Assembly (NCBI RefSeq): GCF_000269985.1
Contig: NC_016109.1
Location: forward strand, 5,518,001 to 5,582,000
From: Kitasatospora setae KM-6054
Lineage (GTDB): Bacteria > Actinomycetota > Actinomycetes > Streptomycetales > Streptomycetaceae
DNA length: 64,000 nt
Direction of reading: 5' to 3'
Part shown: piece by piece, positions 26,207 to 34,151 of the stretch
How positions within the stretch are numbered: the first letter of the stretch is position 1
Layout of the letters: every line of letters begins with the position of its first letter
Translations under genes and position numbers: made by a program
The notes under the pieces: model-generated
What the model was told of the DNA's origin: nothing
What the model saw: only the letters and a program-made list of their open reading frames with translations
The model's database searches: none

Positions 26207-27073
26207 ATGAACCTGCTGCTCGCCGAGGTGGCCCAGGCCACCCAGCGCCTGGCCGCGGCCGGCGTGCCCTCGCCGCGCTTCGACGCGGAGGAGCTGGCGG
26301 CGCACGTCCACGGCGTGAAGCGCAGCCAGCTGCACACCGTGCCGGACGGCGACTTCGACGCCCGGTACTGGGAGGCGGTCTCCCGCCGCGAGCAGCGCGA
26401 GCCGCTCCAGCACATCACCGGGCGCGCGTTCTTCCGCTACCTCGAACTGGAGGTCGGCCCCGGGGTGTTCGTCCCCCGGCCGGAGACCGAGTCGGTGGTC
26501 GAGTGGGCGATAGACGCGGTCCGCGCGATGGACGTGGCCGAACCGCTGGTCGTCGACCTGTGCACCGGCTCCGGGGCGATCGCGCTGGCCCTCGCCCAGG
26601 AACTGCCCCGCTCCACCGTGCACGCCTTCGAACTCGACGAGGGCGCCCTCGCCTACACCCGCCGCAACGTCGAGGCCAGCCCCGACCGGGCCCGGGTCCA
26701 CCTGCACCAGGGCGACGCCACCCAGGCCTTCGCCGACGACCGCGGCTGGGACGGCCGGTTCGACCTGGTGATCAGCAACCCGCCGTACATCCCGCTCACC
26801 GAGTGGGAGTACGTCGCGCCCGAGGCCCGCGACCACGACCCGCAGATGTCGCTGTTCTCCGGCGAGGACGGCCTGGACACCATCCGCGGCATCGAACGGG
26901 TCGCCGCCCGGCTGCTGCGGCCCGGCGGCGCGGTGGTGATCGAGCACGCGGACACCCAGGGCGGGCAGGTCCCGTGGATCTTCCGCGAGGAGGGCGGCTG
27001 GACGGATGCGGCCGACCACCGGGACCTGAACAACCGGCCCCGCTTCACAACAGCCCGGAGGGCGTCGTTGTGA
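26207..27073 (+). CDS. prmC: Release factor glutamine methyltransferase
   Basis: This 288-residue SAM-dependent enzyme methylates the GGQ glutamine of release factors. VVDLCTGSGAIALALAQ is the SAM-binding motif I and DLVISNPPYIPL holds the NPPY catalytic motif. The N-terminal helical domain includes REQREPLQHITGRAFF. It is co-directional with prfA and 18 bases after it. The last codons (ARRASL and stop) fall inside a 24-base sequence that is repeated 41 bases further on; see the repeat entries. Confidence 0.95.
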   Translation: MNLLLAEVAQATQRLAAAGVPSPRFDAEELAAHVHGVKRSQLHTVPDGDFDARYWEAVSRREQREPLQHITGRAFFRYLELEVGPGVFVPRPETESVVEWAIDAVRAMDVAEPLVVDLCTGSGAIALALAQELPRSTVHAFELDEGALAYTRRNVEASPDRARVHLHQGDATQAFADDRGWDGRFDLVISNPPYIPLTEWEYVAPEARDHDPQMSLFSGEDGLDTIRGIERVAARLLRPGGAVVIEHADTQGGQVPWIFREEGGWTDAADHRDLNNRPRFTTARRASL

Positions 27074-27076
27074 ACA
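27053..27076 (+). repeat. 24-base direct repeat, copy 1 (over the prmC stop)
   Basis: A 24-base sequence beginning GCCCGGAGGGCGTCG and ending TTGTGAACA covers the last prmC codons and stop. An identical copy starts 41 bases later. Confidence 0.9.
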
Positions 27077-27093
27077 TCGGGCACAGCACGACG

Positions 27094-27117
27094 GCCCGGA
27101 GGGCGTCGTTGTGAACA
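27094..27117 (+). repeat. 24-base direct repeat, copy 2 (downstream of prmC)
   Basis: This is an exact second copy of the sequence at 27053-27076. A partial third copy (GGGCGTCG) follows at 27118-27125. It lies in the 146-base gap before the next gene. Confidence 0.9.
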
Positions 27118-27219
27118 GGGCGTCGCGCTGAGGCGCCGGGCGCCCGTCGTAGCACCGAACACCTGCCGCACCGTCGGCACCTGCAGTACCACTGACACCA
27201 CCGGAAGGGGATTGCTCCG

Positions 27220-27867
27220 ATGAGCCGCCGATACGACTGCTCCGACGCCCAGGACCGCGCGAGCGGGCTGCGTGAGGCCGCCTCGGCGATCCGCCGCGGG
27301 GAGCTGGTGGTCGTCCCGACCGACACCGTCTACGGCCTCGCGGCGGACGCCTTCTCGGCGGAGGCGGTCGCCGGGCTGCTGGCGGCCAAGGGCCGGGGCC
27401 GGAACATGCCCTCGCCGGTGCTGGTCGGCTCGCCGACCACGCTGCACGGGCTGGTCACCGACTTCTCCGAGCAGGCCTGGGAGCTGGTGGACGCGTTCTG
27501 GCCGGGCGGCCTGACCCTGGTGGCCCGCCACCAGCCGTCGCTGCGCTGGGACCTGGGCGAGACCCGGGGCACCGTCGCGGTCCGGATGCCGCTGCACCCG
27601 GTCGTGCTGGAGCTGCTGAACGCCACCGGCCCGCTGGCCGTCTCCTCCGGCAACAAGACCGGCGGGCCGTCGCCGTCGACCTGCGACGAGGCCGAGGCCC
27701 AGCTCGGCGACGCGGTGTCGATCTACCTGGACGGCGGGACGGCCGACTACGGCACGCCCTCGACCATCGTCGACGTCACCGGCAAGGTGCCGGTGGTGCT
27801 GCGGGCGGGCGCGATCAGCGTCGAGCAGCTGAGGGAGGTCGTTCCGGACGTGGAGGCCGGCAGTTGA
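27220..27867 (+). CDS. L-threonylcarbamoyladenylate synthase (Sua5/YrdC/YwlC family)
   Basis: This 215-residue enzyme makes threonylcarbamoyl-AMP from threonine, bicarbonate and ATP, the first step of the t6A modification on ANN-decoding tRNAs. It has RRGELVVVPTDTVYGLAADAFS, the SPVLVGSP region, and LAVSSGNKTGGPSP near residue 145-158, matching the YrdC fold. It lacks the C-terminal Sua5 domain, so it is the short TsaC-like form. The next gene begins within its stop codon (TTGA). Confidence 0.95.
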   Translation: MSRRYDCSDAQDRASGLREAASAIRRGELVVVPTDTVYGLAADAFSAEAVAGLLAAKGRGRNMPSPVLVGSPTTLHGLVTDFSEQAWELVDAFWPGGLTLVARHQPSLRWDLGETRGTVAVRMPLHPVVLELLNATGPLAVSSGNKTGGPSPSTCDEAEAQLGDAVSIYLDGGTADYGTPSTIVDVTGKVPVVLRAGAISVEQLREVVPDVEAGS

Positions 27868-28541
27868 CCGCCGCTGCCGCCCCGTCGTACGGAGCGGGGA
27901 GCGGCCTGGCACCCTTCGCGGAGCCGGGGCCGCTCCCGCTGGACACCTTCCGCATCCTGTTCGTCTGCACCGGCAACATCTGCCGCTCCCCGATCGCCGA
28001 GCGGCTGGCCCGGCTGGAGCTGGACGCCCGGCTGGGCGTGCGGACCGGCCGCCGGATCGTGGTGGAGAGCGCCGGCACCTGGGGCCACGAGGGCGCCCCG
28101 ATGGAGGCGCACGCGGCGACCGTGCTCGGCGAGTACGGCGCGGACAGCGCCGGCTTCGCGGGCCGGGAGCTGCTGGACGAGCACGTGATCGACGCCGACC
28201 TGGTGCTGACCGCGACCCTGGACCACCGGGCGCAGGTCATCTCGATGGGCCACTCGGCGGGCCTGCGCACGTTCACCATCAAGGAGTTCACCCGTCTGGT
28301 GCAAAGGGTCGACCCGCGCACCCTGCCGGACCCCAGGGAGGGCGCTCGGCTGACCGAGCGCGCCCGCGCGCTGGTCCGCTCGGCCGCCGCCCTGCGGGGC
28401 TGGCTGCTGGCCTCGGCGCCCGAGTTCGACGAGCTGAGGGACCCGTACGGGGCGCCGATCGGGATGTTCCGCAACTGCGGCGAGGAGATATTCGACGCGC
28501 TGGACCCGGTGGTGACCGCACTGACGGGTGTGGCCCGCTGA
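27864..28541 (+). CDS. Low-molecular-weight protein tyrosine phosphatase
   Basis: This 225-residue protein starts at TTG 27864, overlapping the stop of the t6A enzyme gene, with GGAGG eight bases upstream. FRILFVCTGNICRSPIAERL has the C(X)5R phosphatase loop near residues 35-41. The general-acid aspartate lies in the TLPDPREGARL segment. About 30 extra N-terminal residues precede the domain. Family members remove phosphate from tyrosine or arginine in proteins; in actinobacteria some act on exopolysaccharide kinases. The target here is not known. Confidence 0.92.
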   Translation: MTAAAAPSYGAGSGLAPFAEPGPLPLDTFRILFVCTGNICRSPIAERLARLELDARLGVRTGRRIVVESAGTWGHEGAPMEAHAATVLGEYGADSAGFAGRELLDEHVIDADLVLTATLDHRAQVISMGHSAGLRTFTIKEFTRLVQRVDPRTLPDPREGARLTERARALVRSAAALRGWLLASAPEFDELRDPYGAPIGMFRNCGEEIFDALDPVVTALTGVAR

Positions 28542-28663
28542 GTTGAGCGCCCTCCACTAAAGTTTCCGTGGGGAATTTGTGAAGGCTGCGTGCGCAGGCC
28601 GTGGCGGCAACCGGAAAGGCCCAAGCCCGCGCGCGCGGGCGGGCCGGGCGGAGGGGGCCGACC

Positions 28664-28669
28664 TACGCT
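28664..28669 (+). promoter_or_regulatory. Candidate -10 (TACGCT) for the SHMT-like gene
   Basis: TACGCT lies 37 bases before the ATG at 28707. The gene has its own GGAG ribosome binding site six bases from the start. No strong -35 is visible. Confidence 0.35.
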
Positions 28670-28706
28670 GGAGGGAATCCGCCCGCACCGCAGCCTGGAG
28701 CGCACC

Positions 28707-29969
28707 ATGACGGTCGCCGACGCCCCATCCGTCTCCTGGGAGGCCGCCGAGGCCCTGCGCGCGGCGGACCCGCTGATCGCCGACCTGCTCGCCGCCGAGG
28801 CCGAACGCCGGGCCGACAGCCTGCAACTGCTCGCCGGGGAGAGCCTGGCCACCCCCGCCGTGCTGGCCGCGCTGGCCGGACCGCTGGCCGACAAGTACGC
28901 CGACGGCTACCCGGGCCACCGGCACCACACCGGCTGCGCCCCGGCCGACACCGTGGAGCTGCTGGCGATCGACCGGGCCCGCGAACTCTTCGCCGCCCCG
29001 CACGCCAACGTCCAGCCCCGGTCCGGGACTTCGGCGATGCTGGCGGCCTACGCGGCGCTGCTGCGGCCGGGCGACGCGGTGCTCGCGATGTCGCTGGAGC
29101 ACGGCGGCCACCTGAGCGCCGGCTCGCGGGCCAACTTCTCCGGCCGCTGGTTCCGCTTCCACGGCTACGGGGTGCGCGCCGACGACGGCCGGATCGACCT
29201 CGACGAAGTCCGCGCGCTGGCCCGCGAGCACCGCCCGAAGGCGATCGTCGCGGGCGGCACCTCCTACCCGCGGCACGTCGACTGGGCGGCCTTCCGGGAG
29301 ATCGCCGACGAGGTGGACGCCTACCTGATCGCCGCCGCCGGCCAGACCGCCGGACTGGTCGCGGCCGGCGCCGCGCCCTCCCCGGTGCCGTACGCCGACG
29401 TCACCGTCGCCACCACCCACAAACTGCTGCGCGGCCCGCGCGGCGGCCTGCTGCTGTGCACCGCCGAGCTCGCCGACCGGATCGACCGGGCGGTGTTCCC
29501 GTTCAGCCAGGGCGGCGCCGCCATGCACGAGGTGGCCGCCAAGGCCGTCGCGCTGGCCCAGGCCGCCACCCCCGCGCACACCGGCTACGTCCGCCGGGCG
29601 GTGGCCGGCGCCCGGGCCTTGGCCGCCGCGCTGGCCGCGGCCGGGGCGCCGCCGCTCACCGGCGGCACCGACACCCACCTGGTGACGGCCTCGGTCGCCC
29701 CGCTCGGTCTGACCGGCGTGGAGGCCGAGCGCCGCTGCGCCGCCGCCGGGCTGATGCTCGGCCGGTGCGCCGTGCCGTACGACCCGGCGCCGCCCACCGA
29801 GACCTCCGGGATCCGGCTGGGCACCGGCACCTGCGCCGCCCAGGGAATGGGCGAGGCCGAGCTCGGCGAGGTCGGCGAGCTGCTCGGACGGGCGCTCGCC
29901 GGCGGCGCGGCCGAGCCGGTCCGGGCCCGGACGCGCGAGCTGGCCCGGGCGTTCGCCGGGCGCCCCTGA
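28707..29969 (+). CDS. Serine hydroxymethyltransferase-like protein, catalytically degenerate
   Basis: This 420-residue protein aligns end to end with GlyA but departs at key residues. Retained are the PLP lysine (ATTHKLLRGPRGG, Lys239), the adjacent histidine, the LEHGGHL histidine and the carboxylate-binding SGIRLGT arginine. Using E. coli numbering, Asp200, which holds the PLP ring nitrogen, is Ala (residue 210), His203 is Gln213, Glu57 is Asp66, and Tyr64/Tyr65/Gly66 are His73/His74/Thr75. The SENY segment is GESLAT. Normal serine-glycine interconversion is therefore doubtful. It may bind PLP with altered chemistry or be non-catalytic. It lies at the position where streptomycetes have a glyA paralogue, before the WecA-like gene. 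Confidence 0.88.
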   Translation: MTVADAPSVSWEAAEALRAADPLIADLLAAEAERRADSLQLLAGESLATPAVLAALAGPLADKYADGYPGHRHHTGCAPADTVELLAIDRARELFAAPHANVQPRSGTSAMLAAYAALLRPGDAVLAMSLEHGGHLSAGSRANFSGRWFRFHGYGVRADDGRIDLDEVRALAREHRPKAIVAGGTSYPRHVDWAAFREIADEVDAYLIAAAGQTAGLVAAGAAPSPVPYADVTVATTHKLLRGPRGGLLLCTAELADRIDRAVFPFSQGGAAMHEVAAKAVALAQAATPAHTGYVRRAVAGARALAAALAAAGAPPLTGGTDTHLVTASVAPLGLTGVEAERRCAAAGLMLGRCAVPYDPAPPTETSGIRLGTGTCAAQGMGEAELGEVGELLGRALAGGAAEPVRARTRELARAFAGRP

Positions 29970-30131
29970 GCCGTCGCCGGGGCGCCCGGCGGTCGTCCGG
30001 GAGAACCGCGATGCGGGGGCTCGGCGTCGGAGTCAATAAGGTGTGCTCCGTGGCGACGCACCTCGAACCCCGAACCAGCGCGGGAGTACCCTGCGTACTC
30101 GTCCGTCCGAGCGCGACCCTGGAGGCCGGTG

Positions 30132-31439
30132 GTGCGTGAGTATCTGCTGGTCATGTTCGTCTCGGCGGCGGTGACCTACCTGCTGGTCAGCCCGGTGCGG
30201 AAGTTCGCGATCGCGGCCGGGGCGATGCCCGCCGTCCGGGCCCGCGACGTGCACCGCGAGCCCACCCCGCGGCTCGGCGGCATCGCGATGTTCGGCGGCC
30301 TGCTGGCCGGTCTGCTCGCGGCCTCCCAACTCTCCGGCCTGGGGCGGATGTTCGTGCAGAGCGCGGACATCAAGGCGCTGCTCTCCGGGGCCGGGATCAT
30401 GTTCGTGCTGGGCGTCCTGGACGACAAGTGGGGCGTGGACGCGCTGGTGAAGCTCGGCGGCCAGATGATCGCCGCCGGCGTGATGGTCTGGCAGGGCATC
30501 ACGGTGATCGCGATCCCGGTGCCCGGCTACGGCTCCGTCCCGGTCACGCCGACCCAGGGCATGCTGATCTCGGTCGTGCTGGTCGTCGTCATGGTCAACG
30601 CGGTCAACTTCATCGACGGCCTGGACGGCCTGGCCGCCGGCATGGTCTGCATCGCCGCGATGGCCTTCTTCCTCTACTCGTACCGGCTCTGGCTCGGCTA
30701 CGGGATCAACGACGCCGCGCCCGCCGCGCTGTTCACCGCCGTGCTGATCGGCATGTGCCTGGGCTTCCTGCCGCACAACCTGCACCCGGCGCGGATCTTC
30801 ATGGGCGACTCCGGCTCGATGATGCTCGGCCTGATGCTGGCCGTCGCCGCGATCTCCATCACCGGCCGGGTGGACCCCGACCTGATCGTCGAGCAGGTCG
30901 GCTCGAAGACCACCGCCGTGCACGCCCTGGTGCCGATCTACATCCCGCTGATCCTGCCGCTGACCGTGATCGCGCTGCCGCTGGCCGACCTGCTGCTGGC
31001 CGTGGTGCGCCGCACCTGGGCGGGCAAGTCGCCGTTCGCGGCGGACAAGCAGCACCTGCACCACCGGCTGCTGGAGGTCGGGCACTCGCACAGCCGGGCC
31101 GTGCTGATCATGTACTTCTGGGCCGCGCTGATCGCCTTCGGCACCGTCGCGGTGTCGGTCACCCACACCGGCCGCACCGTGGTGCTGGCGATGGCGGGCC
31201 TGTGCCTGCTCGGCCTGGCGGTGCTGCTGATGCCGCAGTTCCGGCCGCGCGCGCCCAAGGCCGTCCAGTCCTTCGTCCCGCCGCGCTACCGGGACGGCGA
31301 GGCCGGGGCCGAGCCGCTCGCCGGGGAGGTCGGGGAGGAGCCCGCGATGGCCGAGCTCTCGGCCGAGGACCAGGCCCTGCTGGGGCGGATGGGGACGGGC
31401 GCGACGGCGGTCGGGCCGCGCGGCGAGCAGCGTTCCTGA
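30132..31439 (+). CDS. Undecaprenyl-phosphate GlcNAc-1-phosphate transferase-like protein (WecA/MraY family)
   Basis: This 435-residue polytopic protein has ten or eleven membrane segments. It transfers a sugar-1-phosphate to undecaprenyl phosphate, the first step of wall glycopolymer synthesis. Family motifs are PTPRLGGIAMFGG, FVLGVLDDKWG (the DD pair), VNAVNFIDGLDGLAAG, ARIFMGDSGSMMLG and DKQHLHHRLLEVGHSHSRAV, which together match the WecA branch. The C-terminal 60 residues are cytoplasmic and charged. GTG 30132 is preferred to GTG 30129 because GGAGG is six bases upstream. It precedes the ATP synthase operon, as in other streptomycetes. Confidence 0.93.
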   Translation: MREYLLVMFVSAAVTYLLVSPVRKFAIAAGAMPAVRARDVHREPTPRLGGIAMFGGLLAGLLAASQLSGLGRMFVQSADIKALLSGAGIMFVLGVLDDKWGVDALVKLGGQMIAAGVMVWQGITVIAIPVPGYGSVPVTPTQGMLISVVLVVVMVNAVNFIDGLDGLAAGMVCIAAMAFFLYSYRLWLGYGINDAAPAALFTAVLIGMCLGFLPHNLHPARIFMGDSGSMMLGLMLAVAAISITGRVDPDLIVEQVGSKTTAVHALVPIYIPLILPLTVIALPLADLLLAVVRRTWAGKSPFAADKQHLHHRLLEVGHSHSRAVLIMYFWAALIAFGTVAVSVTHTGRTVVLAMAGLCLLGLAVLLMPQFRPRAPKAVQSFVPPRYRDGEAGAEPLAGEVGEEPAMAELSAEDQALLGRMGTGATAVGPRGEQRS

Positions 31440-31521
31440 CGGAGGGTCAACTCGCGCTGGGCCGTTCGGCGGCACCCGTTCGGCGGCACTCTTCAGCCCG
31501 GCGTGTGACAGGTACCACACG

Positions 31522-31550
31522 TTCATGGTAAAGCTCTCATCAAATAGTTT
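31522..31550 (+). promoter_or_regulatory. Candidate promoter of the ATP synthase operon
   Basis: TTCATG (31522-31527), a 17-base spacer and TAGTTT (31545-31550) sit in an unusually A/T-rich patch in the 289-base gap before atpI. A GTGTG/CACAC inverted repeat lies just upstream at about 31503-31520. Transcription would start near 31557, giving a leader of about 170 bases. Confidence 0.55.
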
Positions 31551-31728
31551 GTGATACCGTTCACGAGTACCGAGAACGCGCCGAAAGACCTGACAGGTGG
31601 AGGACTTCCGTCCCTGGTCGGTCTCCCTCGACGGGTCCAGTCGTTCAGGCTGACCGCCCGCGGCGAGGTCCTCGCACCCCCGTGTGTCTCTGCCCCCCCG
31701 TTTCCGACATGCCGCCGGAGTTGCCGAC

Positions 31729-32151
31729 ATGCCGTCCCACGACGCCCGGATCCTCCGTGGCGCCGCAATCCCCACCGCGGTCGCCGGAGTGGTCGCCATG
31801 GCGATCTCACTCGTCGCCGCCGGCGGGAAGGGGCTGCTCGGCGCCCTGATCGCGACCGTCGTCGTGATCGCCTTCTTCGGCGCCGGCCAGATCGCGCTCG
31901 ACCGGTTCAGCCGGAACAACCCGCAGATGCTGATGCCGATCGCGATGCTGGTCTACACCACGCAGATCCTGCTGGTGGGCGTCCTGCTCGCGGTCGCCAA
32001 ACACCTCGACTTCTTCGACCACAAGGTCTTCGGCTTCACCCTGCTCGGCCTGGTGATCGTCTGGATGGGCTTCCAGGTCCGGGGCTGGCTCAAGGCCAAG
32101 ACCTTCTACGTGGAACCCGACGGCAAGCCGAAATCAGGGCGTCAACCGTGA
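31729..32151 (+). CDS. atpI: ATP synthase accessory protein I
   Basis: This 140-residue membrane protein heads the atp operon. Four hydrophobic segments are visible (for example AAIPTAVAGVVAMAISLVA, GALIATVVVIAFFGAG, LMPIAMLVYTTQILLVG and LLGLVIVWMGFQV). AtpI proteins help assemble the c-ring. ATG 31729 has GGAG eight bases upstream; a 15-residue longer frame has no ribosome binding site. A 16-base perfect palindrome follows the gene. Confidence 0.88.
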   Translation: MPSHDARILRGAAIPTAVAGVVAMAISLVAAGGKGLLGALIATVVVIAFFGAGQIALDRFSRNNPQMLMPIAMLVYTTQILLVGVLLAVAKHLDFFDHKVFGFTLLGLVIVWMGFQVRGWLKAKTFYVEPDGKPKSGRQP

Positions 32152-32165
32152 GCGGGGCATACCGT

Positions 32166-32181
32166 CCCCCTCGCGAGGGGG
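32166..32181. repeat. Perfect 16-base palindrome downstream of atpI
   Basis: CCCCCTCGCGAGGGGG lies 14 bases after the atpI stop in the 282-base gap before atpB. It could be a hairpin that separates atpI expression from atpB or an mRNA stability element. The rest of the gap contains a short GACGGA/TCCGTC repeat (32201-32221) and no convincing promoter. Confidence 0.6.
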
Positions 32182-32433
32182 GCGGTGTTTATGCCCTCCT
32201 GACGGACTGCTATCGTCCGTCCCAACGGCGGAGTACGGGAAGCGGCCAGGTCCCTCCGAGAATCGGACGGATCGCCCCCCGGCTCCACGAAGCTTTCGAA
32301 GATCCCGCGGTGGGGATATGCGCCGCGCCGGGTCAGCGAGAAATCCAACTAGTTCCAGTGCCGCACCGTGGCCGCCGGCCACGCCGACACACCGAGGTTG
32401 CCGTAACCATGCGTCAGAACGAAGGAGTCTGTG

Positions 32434-33243
32434 GTGGGTGCTGACGTCCAGCTCGCCTCCGAGGCCGGTTGCCACCTGAACTCCGGCTGCGGCTTCCCGG
32501 CCCCCGGCCTGAACGAGTTCGACTTCAAGCCGATCTTCACGGTCGGCGGGGTCGACTTCACCAAGCCGATGCTGCTGTCGATCATCTGTGCGCTGCTGGT
32601 GGTCGCTTTCTTCTGGGCCGCGTTCGCCAAGCCGAAGCTGCTCCCGGGCAAGCTCCAGCTGGTCGGCGAGATCGGGTACGACTTCGTCAAGCGGAGCATC
32701 GTGCTGGAGACCATCGGCAAAAAGGGCGAGAAGTACGTCCCGATGCTGGTCTCGATGTTCTTCTTCGTGTGGATCATGAACATCATGTCCATCATCCCGT
32801 TCGCCCAGTTCCCGGTGATGTCGCGCATCGCGTTCCCGGTCGGGCTCGCGGCGATCGTGTGGATCACCTACATGACCCTCACCTTCAAGAAGCACGGCTT
32901 CGTCGGCGGTCTGAAGAACCTCTGCTGGCCGTCGGGCATTCCCGGCTGGGTCATGTTCATCCTGGTGCCCATCGAGTTCTTCTCGAACATCTTCGTGCGT
33001 CCCTTCACCCTCGCGGTGCGAGCCTTCGCCAACATGTTCGCCGGCCACCTGCTGATCGTCGTCTTCTCGGTCGCCTCCTGGTACCTGCTCAGCCCCAGCA
33101 TCGGCGCCCTGTACGGCTCGGTGTCCTTCGTGGTGGCGGTCGGCCTGACCGGCTTCGAGCTGCTGGTGCAGTTCCTGCAGGCGTACATCTTCGTGATGCT
33201 CGCCAGCAGCTACATCGCCGGCGCCCTGGAAGAGGCGCACTGA
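32434..33243 (+). CDS. atpB: ATP synthase Fo subunit a
   Basis: This 269-residue membrane subunit provides the proton half-channels beside the c-ring. FVRPFTLAVRAFANMFAGHLL contains the essential arginine in the penultimate helices, and GFELLVQFLQAYIFVMLASSYI is the conserved last helix. Two adjacent GTG codons could start it; 32434 has AGGAG at better spacing than 32431. It follows atpI and precedes atpE. Confidence 0.96.
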   Translation: MGADVQLASEAGCHLNSGCGFPAPGLNEFDFKPIFTVGGVDFTKPMLLSIICALLVVAFFWAAFAKPKLLPGKLQLVGEIGYDFVKRSIVLETIGKKGEKYVPMLVSMFFFVWIMNIMSIIPFAQFPVMSRIAFPVGLAAIVWITYMTLTFKKHGFVGGLKNLCWPSGIPGWVMFILVPIEFFSNIFVRPFTLAVRAFANMFAGHLLIVVFSVASWYLLSPSIGALYGSVSFVVAVGLTGFELLVQFLQAYIFVMLASSYIAGALEEAH

Positions 33244-33274
33244 TCCCCGCGGCCCCGGCCGCGCCCATGAACTC

Positions 33275-33295
33275 CCGGTGGCCAACACCCACCGG
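33275..33295 (+). other. Hairpin between atpB and atpE
   Basis: CCGGTGG and CCACCGG form a seven-base stem with a seven-base loop, 30 bases before the atpE start. It may raise atpE translation or mRNA stability, since the c subunit is needed in many copies. This role is inference. Confidence 0.5.
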
Positions 33296-33324
33296 TATCC
33301 CATCCCCGCAAAGGATTAGCTGAG

Positions 33325-33552
33325 ATGTCCGCTCTCGCTGAGGTTTCCGGTTCCGTCGCTTCCATCGGCTACGGCCTCGCCGCCATCGGCCCCGGCATCG
33401 GCGTCGGTCTGATCTTCGGTAACGGCGTGCAGGCGATGGCCCGTCAGCCCGAGGCTGCCGGCCTGATCCGCTCGAACATGTTCATCGGCTTCGCCCTGAC
33501 CGAGGCCCTCGCCCTGATCGGCATCGTCATGCCGTTCGTCTACGGCCAGTGA
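33325..33552 (+). CDS. atpE: ATP synthase Fo subunit c
   Basis: This 75-residue hairpin membrane protein forms the rotor ring. It has a Gly-rich first helix (GLAAIGPGIGVGLIFG), the polar loop ARQPEA, and IGFALTEALALIGIV in the second helix with the proton-carrying glutamate at about residue 60. No sodium-binding pattern is evident, so proton coupling is expected. The ATG follows AGGATTAGCTGAG. Confidence 0.97.
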   Translation: MSALAEVSGSVASIGYGLAAIGPGIGVGLIFGNGVQAMARQPEAAGLIRSNMFIGFALTEALALIGIVMPFVYGQ

Positions 33553-33593
33553 GTCTGTCTCACCAGTAGTCACTTCCGACGAAAGGTTCTGAT

Positions 33594-34151
33594 ATGACCC
33601 CCGAGGTCTTCCTCGCGTCGGAGGAGAAGATGAACCCTCTCCTCCCCGCGTGGCCCGAGGTCATCATCGGCCTGCTCTGCTTCTTCATCGTCTTCGGCCT
33701 CCTCGGCAAGAAGCTCCTCCCCAGCATCGAGAAGGTGCTGGGGGAGCGCCGTGACGCCATCGAGGGCGGCATGAAGCGCGCGGAAACCGCTCAGGCCGAG
33801 GCCCAGGCCCTGCTGGAGCAGTACCGCGCCGAGCTCGCCGAGGCGCGTCACGAGGCCGCTCGGATCACCGAGCACGCCCGTGAGCAGGGCGCTGCCCTGA
33901 TCAACGAGATGCGCGAGGAGGGCCAGCGCCAGCGCGAGGCCATCGTCGCGGCCGGCCACGCCCAGATCGAGGCCGACAAGAAGCAGGCGACCGCCGTCCT
34001 GCGCCAGGACGTCGGCTCGCTGGCCTCCCAGCTGGCCTCCCGCATCGTCGGTGAGTCGCTGGAGGACCACGCCCGCCAGAGCGGTGTCATCGACCGCTTC
34101 CTGGACGAGCTGGAGTCCAAGGCCGCCGCTGCCCAGGGTGCGTCCAAGTGA
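33594..34151 (+). CDS. atpF: ATP synthase Fo subunit b
   Basis: This 185-residue peripheral-stalk subunit has one N-terminal membrane segment (PEVIIGLLCFFIVFGLLGKKLLP) and a long charged helix that dimerises. GERRDAIEGGMKRAETAQAEAQALLEQYRAEL is characteristic. The stop overlaps the atpH start by four bases (GTGA), indicating translational coupling. Confidence 0.96.
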   Translation: MTPEVFLASEEKMNPLLPAWPEVIIGLLCFFIVFGLLGKKLLPSIEKVLGERRDAIEGGMKRAETAQAEAQALLEQYRAELAEARHEAARITEHAREQGAALINEMREEGQRQREAIVAAGHAQIEADKKQATAVLRQDVGSLASQLASRIVGESLEDHARQSGVIDRFLDELESKAAAAQGASK

